A stretch of 64,000 bases of DNA, taken from positions 806,001 through 870,000 of the forward strand of contig PUFA01000223.1 of assembly GCA_003508835.1 (NCBI GenBank), read 5' to 3'. Of this stretch, positions 34,201-46,200 are shown piece after piece; position 1 is the stretch's first letter, and each line of letters opens with the position of its first letter. The notes below the pieces were generated by a model that was not told the DNA's origin, searched no databases, and saw only the letters and a list, made by a program, of their open reading frames with translations. Both the position numbers and the translations under genes were made by a program. This stretch comes from Eonycteris spelaea (Eukaryota > Chordata > Mammalia > Chiroptera > Pteropodidae).

Positions 34201-37200
34201 GTGATCTTAAGCAAATTGCTCCACCCTTTCGTTCTCCCGTCTTGATGAATGGGAAGCGAGGCAGATGGCCAGTTTCCCCTCCTGTAGCATCCGGTAAGAG
34301 GCAACGCTCGTCTCAGGGCGTTCAGGCTCCACGGCACTTGTCTCTGACTCTCCCGAAGTTGCTGGAGCCGTGGTCGTTCCCACTGACCCGCGAGTGACCC
34401 TGCCGCCCCCTCGCCGAGATTTCTAGGCGGCCGCATGCTCTCGCGCTTACCCGACAGGACGCGTTCCGTTTTGGAACTGCCCGCTCAGATCTCTCGTTCC
34501 TTTGCGTCTGGTCATTCTCGTGTTGGTTGGACCTGGCAAAGCCACGTTAACGCATGTCCATTTTGGTCCTCAAGGTCGGAAGGCCAAGGACATCATCAGT
34601 GCGGCTCGGGCGAACTGATTGGCGGGGAGCCTCAGGACATCGTCTTCACCTCGGGGGGCACAGAGGTAAACGGCGCGGTCCTCGGGCAGGACGTTGTAAC
34701 GAGCCGCAGCTGGCTCCTCCCACTTTTTTTTTTTTTTTTTTTTTTAAGAAAGAGTGACGCTTGGTCTTGCCGTTTTGCAAGTTAACTGATATCCCATTAG
34801 TTCCAGGTGCCTGATGTCGTGTAATGTGACATGTAAGTTACCTTGCATCGCACTGCTGTTTCAATAAAGAGTATCTCCCTTCACTTCACACTAGACGCAT
34901 TTTTCAAAGCCCTGCTAAGTCCTTTGCCTCCTTAGGGACGTGCGCTTTGACCCATTCCAAAGGTTCTCTTTTTAAATTGATGGAAGATGCTCAGGACAGT
35001 GTGATGGTGCCGAGGCCACAGCCCAGCCCACGACACTCAGTGTCGCTGCGTGCTGGCGAGGAAGGCGGCGGGCCGCGCAGGGCCGTGGCCGTCGGTGCGG
35101 GAAGCCCAGGGGGACGTGTGGTGATGTCCTAAGGAAACTCCGCGAAGCTCTCATGCAGAAGAGTCGACTGCATTTCTACACACAGCGACAAACCAGGTGT
35201 TTACCAGAGCAAAAAAATGTCGAATACCTAGGAACTACATCTGGCAAAAAGGAGCTCACGAGGACCCCGCGGGGAAAGCCGTGGGGCTGTCGCTGAGACG
35301 GGGCGGGAGGCTCCGACGGGCAGCGGCCCGGCCCGCGGATTGGAAGACTCCGCGTCCGGGCACCTCAGCTCCCGCCACAGCGCGCCGTTCGGGCAGTGTG
35401 GCCACCGTGGGATTCTGACACGCATTCCAGGGGAGTCACCGCACTGATTTCTTGGGGAATAAAAAGGCCAAGAGCAGTTGAGGCCCCGCGAAGCTTGAGA
35501 GCACAGGGAAGGGACTCGCTCTGCCGGCCACGGGCAGGTGGCCTTAGGGCAGGTGTGCACTTGTGTGCCCAGCACTGTCCCAGGAAGCGCCTGTCGTCCT
35601 GCCGTAATTTTAACGGCACTCTCTTATTTAAAACTTTTTCTGGCTCAAAGAATTGCATGATCGTCCTAAGTGACCGCGTTAGCGTAGCAGGAGACGGTCT
35701 CTTGAGTAAACGGAGCAGCTGTGGACCAGGGGACTGGATTTCTGCATCGCAACGGCAGAAGCTCCAGGTACGGAAAAGGCCCGAGAAAAGCAAAATGTAT
35801 AAAGCTTTCAGGTGATAAGTTAATTTTTTTGTGATGTTTGAGAGCGTTGGCTTGCTTAATAGAAAGAGAAAGCATTGATCATAAAGGAAAAGATCGATAA
35901 CTTCTACCACCACCATCACAACAGAAGAAACTCGCTGAGGAACACGGAGGAAAGTGCGAGGCCCGTCAGGCCGTGGGAGAAGGCGCTCGCAGCTCGTAGC
36001 GGACGGGGCCGCGTCCGCAGTCTGCAGGCAGAAAAGACGGACAGTGAACTTGAACGCGCAACAGGGGAGAAGCGTGGATGGGACCCGCGACACGACCCGG
36101 TCTCACCAGTAACCAGAGTGTGCAAGTAGCGGGGCAGGAGCCCCTCGGCACACCTGCCAGGTGGCGAGAGGAAGAACCCAGTGACGGCGGACGAGGGGGG
36201 GGAGTGGGCACGCCCAGGCAGGGCTGGCAGGGTCCCACTCACAGGCACGTGTCTCACCGACGAGGCGCGTGGCACCAGGGAGGGACTGGTCACAGCTGCG
36301 CTCATGGCAGCCAGAAACCGGGACCGCCCCGACGTCCCTCCCTCTGAGACTGCCCGTGTGGCGCCGCACCGTGGACCGCCACACGGCGGCCTGCGCAGCG
36401 CGGTGCCACTGTGACACGGGCGAAAGGCGTCGTCACAAGGGAGCCGCAGCTGGCGGAGCTGAGCCCGGGGTCTGGCCGAGGAAGGGGCTCTGTGACCCCA
36501 ACCCAGGACCAGACTCCTAGCGGCTCACGAGGCGCCCCTCAGCCCCAGCTGTCGGTGGGCCGGCCGGCCTCATCTGGAACCCGGTGCCTAGCAGCGCTGT
36601 GGCCTGGGGACGCAGCGCGCATCCGTGGGTGTGACCTGCTGGTTCCGACAGGCTGCTGTGCTCCCGGTGCGCCCGGGGTCCTGTGTCCACCTGTGTCCCA
36701 GTCAGCGGCCACCTTGGGGTGGAGGCGGCGGGTGGGCGAGGCCTGGGCATCTGGTTCACAGCCCGCGGTTTTCTTTCATGCTGCCGTCCGTGGTGACCTG
36801 GGGCGCACAGACAGACGCCGGGACCCCTTAAATGGGATTGCAGGGCCACTGCAGCCACACGCAGCCAGAAGGCCCTGCTGTTCTGCACAGAATCGCTCAC
36901 TGTGTGGGCAGCTGCGTTTTCTGCGAGGGTGCGACCCGGGACTTCTAAAGAAGCACATCCGAGCCGGCATCCCCGACCACCTCCTCACCGTTAATTCCGT
37001 GCGTCTCTGAGGGAGCGAACTGCTGCGTGGCCCCAGCAGGCCCAGCAGGCCCCAGCAGGCCTCTGCCGTGACCCTCAGCGCATTTCCAGTCCCCCCTCAG
37101 GCACCACGTGACTGCCGCTCTTGGCACAGGGCCAGCAGCACCGCCGCCTCCCACTGTGCGCATCTTGGAATAGACTGTGTCCTAAATCGCAAAAAATCAG

Positions 37201-40200
37201 TTCGGTTCAATTCCATTCATGTGAAGGTCAAAAGAGAGAAAATCTTGTTTAGAGATGCTTATGTAGGAAGTAAAAGGATAAAGAAAAGCAAGAAAATTAT
37301 TTCTGTGAAAACCAGGGCGTGGTCAGCTGTCGGGGCGGGGGCCCCTGCCGTGTGGACAGTGGTTTTGTCTGGACCCAGGTGAGTGACTCTGGTAGTCACT
37401 GTCACGTTTTTCATTAAACTTACATTTATATTTTACAGTTTTCTCTCTATATATGTTATACTTAAAAATAAGAGAAAGGATTTTTTTTTGAAGAAAGGCT
37501 TCTCCCACCCTCGACTCCCTCAGCTAGCTACTCTTTCCACAGGAGACCTATTCTCCAGATATAATCTGTGCATTAAAAGCACAGGAGTCTGTAGATTTAT
37601 ATATTCTTTCCTCCTTCCCTTTATACTTTTTCAGCATTCTTTGCACGTGTAAGCAAATGTGTATGTATCTCACACTTTTTATATAAGTTGTGGGATACTG
37701 TATATGACGTTTGCTACCTTTTTTCCCTCACGATGTTTTTGTATCTGCTTGGCGCTCCACCGAGGATGCCGAATAACTATCTAACAAGTTCCCTATTGCC
37801 AGACCCTGAAGGGCTTTCCAAACAGCGCTGCACTTTGCACCCACCGCTCTGCTTTGCAGCTGTAGCTATAGGGTCAAGTCCAAGAACAGGCTTGCTGGGT
37901 CAGAGCGTTGGTCTGTGAGATGCACAGGTGGCCCCGAGCAGCGGGTGTGCTGGCTCGCGTCCCCACCAGCGCTGGGGCCTGGGCAAAGTACACTTTCCTG
38001 ACAGGTTGATAAAGTTTTAAAATGTATAATGTCACTTCTTATAACAAAGCAGGCGTAATTGACCGGAAATGAGCTTCGAAGTTTTTGAAAGTTTGCAACC
38101 CCCAAATCTTTATAGTGACGCCTTTCAAAGGGTACAGCTGGGGAGCTGACCGTTTTTCCTTTTCGAATGGTAGCCACCAGGAAGACCCAAGTGAGAGACC
38201 TTGCTCCTCTCTTTCTTCAGGGCAAGTTTTGTAAATGTCGTTTCCGCTGTCTCTCTGCAGTCCAATAATTTGGTGATCCATTCTGTGCTGCGGCATTTCC
38301 ACAAAACCCACACCTCAAGCGGGGACGCTGAGCATCACAGCCCGGGGGAGAGGGCCGTGCCCCACATCGTCACCTGCAGCGTGGAACACGACTCCATTCG
38401 TCTTCCCTTGGAGCACCTGGAAGAAGAACAGATGGCCGGTGAGTGACCAGCCGGGCGGGGACAGCGCCACTGACCTCAGGTGGCCCGTGCAGTGGAGGGC
38501 CGCAGTGAACCATTCACCCTCTGTATGCGGGCTTTTGGGTTGTTCTCGGGTGCAGGGGACACAGGTGCAGGGGACACGTGTTCTTCCAGGCTGCGTCGGG
38601 GGATGCCGTGAGGCTTTCCCTTAGGACAAAGTGATAATCAGGTACAGAGCAGGTCACGGGTATTCCCGAGAGACGTTTCAGACTTTTGTATATAATAAAT
38701 ACATGTCTGAATAGTGTGTCTATGAAACGCTAAATGGTGTCTGGTTTTAATAACTGAATCTTGGCTTCCACTTCCTCTGATCAGAAGGGAAAGGATCCAA
38801 TAGACGCTGAGTTCAGGTGAAGAAAACCAGAGTAAATGCTCCTGTGGCTCGACCGTCTCGACAGGAGGCGAGGGACAGAGGGCAGGGTAGCAGACGCGGG
38901 CGGGGTGCCGGCGGTCCCAGGGATAAGTCGGGCTTGGCCCGCAGTGACAGCGTCCCTGTCGCTGCCAGTGAGAACTGGCCCTTTCACTTTTCCTGTGATA
39001 CGGGTCTCACGACACAGGGCATAGACCACTAACTCGAAACCATCAGAGCCTTTTCTTCCCTGACAGCTGAGGTTAGTGCTTTCCTTTAAATGGGAAAGTG
39101 TTTCTTCAGCCTTAGCTTTCTTATTTAAGCGGCCTGCAAACCTGAAGGTGACTTGGGGGAGTTATTTTTATCTTAAAGGGCTATGCAGAACTGCTCTGTG
39201 TGACGATGATGCCTCCTGTTCTTCTTGCTGTTTGACCATTGGAAAGGTTTTCCTCCTGGTCCTACTGAACGCACCACTTTAAAAACAAGTCAGGTCTCAC
39301 TTTCTTACTTAACTTGCAGTTCTTCTTAATCCCTGGGGCCTTTTTCTGCGTCTTATACAAGGAAGGGCAACTTAGTACATGTCATGATTAGTTACTGTTG
39401 CATTTAACCTCTAGTTTCAAATTATACAACTTTTTACAAGTAAAACCGTCCACAGGGTGGAAACAGTGTAAACATCATAGAAAGGTATAAAGTACAAAGT
39501 AAAGGTTTGTCCCCTGCCTCCCCCTTCCTGTCCTGCCTCTCAGAGGCAACTGACTCCATTTTGCTCACCCCAGGCAACCGTGAATCCCCGTTCTGATCCT
39601 AGAGTCCCCACTTCTGGCCTTTCATACAAAAGGGATCACGAGACACGCAGTCTTTGTGACTGACTTCTCAGCATACTGTCTTCAAGGTCCACCCGCGTGT
39701 ATCACTACCTAATTCCTTTACATGGATAAATAATCAGTTTTATGTGATAATATTCGCAATTTGTTCACCCACTCATCAGCTGATGACGATTTGATGACCA
39801 CTTGGCATCGCGCTAATGCCGTGATGAGCATTTGTGTGACGCGTGTTCATTTCTCTGTAGTGGGTGTGTGAGCTCTGCCCTTCCCCCATATTTGGTGGCA
39901 CCCACCTGCTGGGCTCAAGGCCAGGTGCTCGGGTGTCTGAGGCCGGCCCTCTGCCTGCCTCAGCAGCGGCCTCCACCCTGCTCGATGCTGTGCACCCTGA
40001 CCTTGGCGGTCACTGGATCCAGCCACCCCCTTAGAGTTCCGAGTGGAGCCACCCATTCCTATTATTTGGATGCCATTCCTGTCATTTTTCTGGGGGTTCC
40101 TCAAAAGTGCCTGCCCACAGGTAACCCTCGTTTAGAAGTATACCTCTTTTCTCATTTCAGGGGGACATTGAGGGGAAAGTAGCTTTTTGTCATCCTGCAT

Positions 40201-43200
40201 TTTGAACCAAAAACCTCTTTTAGTCACCCCCACTTATTCTCCACTTGCAGCAATAAGGTTGTCAGTGCCTGGGGTAAGTGCGGGTGGGAGCACTGAGGGA
40301 GCAGAGGTTTAGGACGGGGTGCGCCGAGATGCTCCCGTGAGCGGACAGTGTCCCCTCGCAGGTCCCCGAGAAGCAGAAAGAGTGTGTCCCACAAAAGGAA
40401 CCCCCTGATTGAAGCTTCACTTAGAAGTGTTCGAGTTACTTCCGGGCGGGTCACAACGGGGCTCGTCGTCCTCTGCGGTGTTCTGAGCCCTTACGATAAA
40501 TTCCATGTTCAAGCGCTATCGTTAACCTGCATCTAAATGAACCATCAGGACGGCACTTTGTAGGATTCACCTCAGTACTTGTGTTTTCTGCCTCAGCGGT
40601 CACCTTTGTCCCAGTGTCCAAGGTGAACGGCCGGGCAGAGGTCGATGACATCCTGGCCGCTATCCGCCCGGCCACGTGCCTCGTGACCATCATGCTGGCC
40701 AATAACGAGACCGGCGTCGTCATGGTGAGTAGCCCCGCGCCTGGCGGGGGCGCTTACGCCTCCTGTGGGAACCCTTTTCCCCCGCCCCCCCTCCGCACTG
40801 CAGTGTGTGACTTTCACGGCCTGTTCTCGTGAACGTCCCTCGTTTCTTTCCCTCGGCTTGCATCATCAAAGTAGCATCTTCAGCCTTTTCTGTCCCCGCT
40901 GCAGCCCATCCCGAGCTCGGCCAGCAGGTCCGAGCCCTGAACCAACGACGGGCAGCGGCCGGGCTGCCTCCTGTCCTGTTGCACACGGACGCCGCGCAGG
41001 CCCTGGGAAAGAGGCGCGTGGACGTGGCTGACCTGGCCGTGGACTTCCTGACCATCGTGGGCCACAAGGTGCGTCCGCAGAGCCCACAGCATGGCTGGCA
41101 CTCACCTGTCACCCAGGGCCTTCGAGGGCTGCGCCCTGGGACGCGGTGACGTGCAACTCACCGCCCCCGCCCTCAGGCTTACAGAGGGGGAACCAGCGAG
41201 TGCCACCCCCACCCACATGGGGATGGTGGGACACCCTGACCTCCACAGGGCAGGAGGGGGCGGCCAGGCCAAGCCCCGGTGGGCATCGAGGTCGCAGGTG
41301 AGACACGAGGCAGGCGGGTGAGCCAGGTAGTGCGTGTTCTCCGCAGCAGCGAGGGAGAACAAGCGGACCCCTCTTCAGCCCACTCATGGCCCCCACCCCA
41401 AGGATGGGAGATGTGGGTTCGAGGTATTATTGCTTTCTCTGAGTCGATTTGCAGTGTGGCTCCAGGGCGTAACAGCTTAGCTCTAGCGACCCACCTTCAC
41501 GGTGGAATCGGGGCCACGGTTCACTGTGAAGCCCCTCTGAGGCTTTCGCTCACCTTTCCGGCAGCGACTGGAGCCTGAAGTGTCTCTAGGGCTCGTTTTA
41601 AGCACAATACTCAGCCGGGTTTCAGAGGAGGCCCTCTGTGGGCCCGGCACAGTGGCACTTAAGGTTTTTGCATGATTTCGATTTGAAAACATGGACTCCT
41701 AACTAAGAAAGGCCCTTGGCGACATCTGATCCCAGGCCTTGTCCCTTAAAAATCCTGCCACGTGGTGGTTGGGGGGCCCTGCCACCACCCCGCTGGGAAC
41801 AAGGGTCCAGCACCGGCCCTGCCTCTCGAAGGCTTTGGTGACTCCGACATGCCCAGAGCACTGACGGGGGGCACAGCTGGGGGACCCACGCATGACCGTG
41901 TTTCTCTGTGCATGTCTGAGCACTCGGCACACATGTGGGGGAGGCCCCGGGGAGGTCCCGCTGAGTAAAGGTCTGGCTTTTCCTTTCAGTTCTACGGCCC
42001 CAGGATCGGAGCGCTGTACGTGCGCGGGCTGGGCGCGCTCACCCCCCTGTACCCCATGCTGTTCGGCGGCGGACAGGAGCGGAGTTTCAGGCCAGGGTAA
42101 GGCAGTGCACCGGCAACACCGCCAGCCTGCTGGCCGCGCCTGCTCTGCAGGGCAGCGGCTCCTGTGTCTCTCGGGAGCACGTACTAGCACAGGCCGCGTC
42201 CCTGAACCGGAGATGGCTCCAGCGACCACGTCCACCCTCAGGACTCGCAGGCCTGTGGTCTTCCCGGAGGCGGCCAGAGCCAGCGAAGGGAATCTCCATG
42301 CACTGGGGCCCTCCCGGCTGGGGCTTCGCTCCTCTCCTGGCCGTGGGGCATGGGGGCCACACAGAAGTGCCCCCTCTTTCCTCACCATGACATGACGTAT
42401 GGCGGTGAAGCAGCCACAGAGTGAGGGGCCGGCACCACGGGTTTTGTAAGAAACTGGAAAAAAGACGATCAATAGATGCCAAGCCCGAGACAGCAAAGAT
42501 GCGAGAGCTACCAGCGAGGATTTCAAGGCAGACACCTCAAGACACTTCAGTGAACATTCTCAAACCATGAAGTAGTGTCAGCAAAGAAAAAGAAGATGCA
42601 AAAAATCAAATGGAAACTTTAGAACCAAAAACCACAGAAACTAACATAAAATTCAATAGGTGGGCTCAACAGCAGAGTCGGGTAACTGAACAGCAAATGG
42701 AATTATCCGTCTAAACAACAGAAAAGAAGTAGAGTGGAGCCGAAAGGAACAGAGCCTCGGGGACCTGCGGGACTGTCACACGAGATTGAAATTCGTTTCA
42801 TTGGCGTCCCAAGCAGAGGAGAAAGGGTGGGCTGAAAACGTCCAAATTTGACAAGAGACATAAACTCACAGATGTAAGAAGCTGAACAAACCCCATGCAG
42901 AATAAACCGAAAGAAATCCATGCCAAGACTTACCCTCGAACTTTCAAAAATGAAAGACAGAGAAAACATTTTGAGGGCTGCCAGAGCAGAAATGGCACCT
43001 CACCTCTGGGAGAAAATAATGCAGATGACAGTAGATTTCTTGTCAGAAGCCGGGAAGGCCAGAGAGAAATGGCACAATATTTTCAAATGCTCAGTGAAAA
43101 GCACTGTCAGGCCAGAATCCTACACGCAGCAGAACTGTGTTTCAGGAGTGAAGGGAAAGTCGAGACCTTCTCAGATGAAGGAAGACTAATAGAATTTGTC

Positions 43201-46200
43201 ACCAAAAGACCCATGCTAAAAATGTCTAAAGGAGGTTCTCAACACATAAAAGAGACAGTAAAAGAAGGGGAACCTTGGGACATCGGCGAGAAAGCATGGT
43301 GAGCAAAACTGTGGGTGAACAAGACAAGCTTTCCATCTCTTCTGAGTTTCCTGGTTACATTTGCTGGCTTAGCAAAGATAGCAGCACAGCCCGACGTTCA
43401 GAATGTACGTGGAAGAAATGGTGAAGATAATCGTGTTACAAATGGAGGACGGCAAAGGGATGTAAAAGGAGATGAGGTTTCTGTTCTTTGAACTTGTGAA
43501 AATGTCCGAATAACCCACAGACAGGCAGGAACAAGAAAGCATTGAAAAACAGCAAACAAAACATGGCAGATGTACATTTTAACACCAGTAATTACATTAA
43601 ATCTAAGTGGTCTAAATACACTAATTCAAAGACAGGTTGGCGGAGTGGATTTTTAGAAAACTGACCCAACCATATGCTGTCTATAAGAAACTTATGGCAA
43701 ATGTAGTGATAGGGGCAGCTTGAAAGTAAAGAATGGAAAAGTCGTACAAAGATTAATCAAAAAGAAGCAGGAATAGTTATAATGTGATGAGGACGCAGAG
43801 CAAAGCAAATTACCAGAGAAGATGGCGGGACATTGAATAACGATGAAAGGGTCAGTCCACCAAGAAGACACAAGAATTCTCAATGTGGGTTTGCTCAACT
43901 ACAGGGCTGCAAGTACGCGAGACAGAAAGTAATAGAACTGAGAAGAGAAATAGACAAATCCACAACCCTCCTTCAGCGATGACTAGAAGCACTGGGTCAG
44001 AATCCGCGAGAGTGTGGAAAAAATCGCCCGTCACCCCACAGGCTCTCGTCGACGTGTGCGGAACACTTCATTCTTTTCAAATGCCGCTGAGCATGCACTA
44101 AGGTAGAGCATGTTCTGCGCCGTGAAACCTCAGTACACGTGAAGGACTGAAAGCACACGGCGTGTTCTGCAGCCACTGGCAGTCAGCAGCTGGGAGGCAG
44201 TGGGAAAATCCGCAGACACTCGGAACGGACAGCGCCCTTCTAAGTCCTGTGAGTCACAAAGGACGTCCCAGGGAGTAAACACAGGGAAATGAAAGAAGGC
44301 GAGAATACAGCACGTCAAGATGTGTGCGCCTCAGCTCAAGCACCGCCGGGGAGAGCGCAGCAGCGAACGCACCCCCGAGGAGGGGCGGCCTCCCCGGTCA
44401 ACCTCAGCTCTCCCCCAAGGGGCCTGGAAAGTGCGGAACCACATGAAGCGAACTCAGCGAAGGTGATAGGAAACGAGCGGAAATTGCTAACACTGAAAAT
44501 GCGATTTTTCAAAAGCCAATGAAACCAAGAGCTGGCTTTGTAAAAGTATCGACAAAACTGGCTTCTAGCAAGACTGACGAAAAAGAAAAGAAAAAAAAAA
44601 CACACATTGCCAGTATGGAGAATGAATTGGGATATCACCACAAACCCTACTGACATCAAAAGGACAATAAAAGAATGCTAAAACAGCCCCATACACACAG
44701 ATTTTACCACTTAGATGAAGTAGTGGAAAACTATCAACTCACCTGATAGGAGATCATTTGAATAGCTCTAACTATTAGGAAACTGATTTCATAATTTTAA
44801 AACTCCCTACCCCCAAATTTCCAGGCCCAAATGCTTTCACAGGTAAAGTTTACCAAATGTTTAATGAATTAACATCATTTCTACCCAATGTCTTCTAAAC
44901 AATTGAGGAGGAGGGAATAGTTCCCTCTTAATTTTATGACGCTAGTACCACCCTGATACCCAAAGCAGACAAAGGACAAAAAAGTGCAGAGCAAAGGTCC
45001 CTCGTGAACTTAGACACAAAAGTCTTTAACAAAACAGTAGCAGGTAGAATCCAGCAATATAATCCATACAATATGCCAAAGTGGAGGTTGTTCCAGGGGT
45101 GTGAGGCTGGTTCAGTGAGATCGTAGTCCATGGTGGGAGCCTGACCGTCTGACCCATGATCAGGGACAAGCCGGGGTGTCCACTCTCACACTGTTAGCTG
45201 AGTTCTAGATGGTGCAGTAAAGCAAGAAAAGGAAATGTAAGGCGTTCATACTGGAAAGGAAGAGGCAAAACTGGTCCCGTTTGTAGATAACATGACCGTC
45301 TGTGAAGAAAACCCCAAATAATAAATGAAAACTAGAATTAATGAGTTCAGCAAGATCACAGGCTAAAGATGTACAGAAACCAATTGTATTTCTATATACT
45401 AGTAATGACCATACTTACAACCAAATTAAAAATGCATTACCACTTATAATCACTCAAACTACCGAGATATAAATCTGACAATGTGTACAGGATTTATATA
45501 CTGAAAACCACACAGTGCGGTAAAAAAACGAAGATAAATCAGTGGAGAGAGGCTCCCTGCCTGTGGAGCCGAAGACTCAGCGCGGCCCCGGTGTCCCCAG
45601 GCTGATGTGCAGGTCTCACACGGACTCTATCTGGCGGGATCCCGGCGAGCAGATCGTTGGGACAGAATGGCTTCACAGAGACGCAGAAGCAGCTCAGGCA
45701 CCCCATGGCAGCCTTTCAGCACATGGTGCTGGAGCAAAGCGCCCGCGGGCAGAAGAACGAGCCTCAGCCCAGGTCGCATCCCGAGCAGGTATTAACGTAA
45801 AACCACGAAACTTACAGGAAAGCATCGTCAGGCTCTAGGGCCAGGCAAAGAGCCCTGAGACTGGACACCAAAAGCGTCCATAAAGGAAGCAATTGATAAA
45901 TTGAACTTCATCAAAATTTAAAACGTTCGTCCTACAAAGGCTTCGTGAAGAGGGTGAGAAGGAAAGCTGCGCACTGAGAGAAAATAACTTCAGATGGCAG
46001 CTCCGACGCAGGGTTAGCACCTGGGACGTAAGAAGAACCCCAAAGCCCAACAGCGAAACTCCCAAGCAGTTCAGTCAGAAAATGGGCAAAAGACACCACA
46101 GGCATTTGACCAAAGAGGACGCGCGGTAGCACGTGGAAGGACGGACGTTCAGCTTCGTTCGCTGTCAGGGAGTCGCCGTCAGGCCACACCTGTCAGCGGC

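Larger units (their letters stand above)
30707..34574 (+). other. SCLY: SCLY intron 2
   Basis: A 3.9 kb intron holding LINE-1 fragments at 31465-31690 and possibly 32170-32460, and MIR-like words near 33180-33260. No gene is recognised. Confidence 0.65.
34666..38260 (+). other. SCLY: SCLY intron 3 with LINE-1 fossils
   Basis: A 3.6 kb intron dominated by LINE-1 remains: a poly(T)-led 3' end (34724-34860), a sense ORF2 fragment (35160-36330) and an antisense 3' fragment (37560-38000). A short CCCAGCAGGC repeat lies at 37026-37062. Confidence 0.65.

Noticed and set aside
34616..34618. TGA in SCLY exon 3 read as selenocysteine
   Set aside because: SCLY is not a selenoprotein. The downstream frame is also shifted, so recoding would not give SCLY sequence. 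No SECIS-like hairpin was recognised in the 3' UTR.
42895..43302. 135-residue plus-strand open frame as a host gene
   Set aside because: It is LINE-1 sequence; its word order follows the LINE-1 ORF1/ORF2 region.
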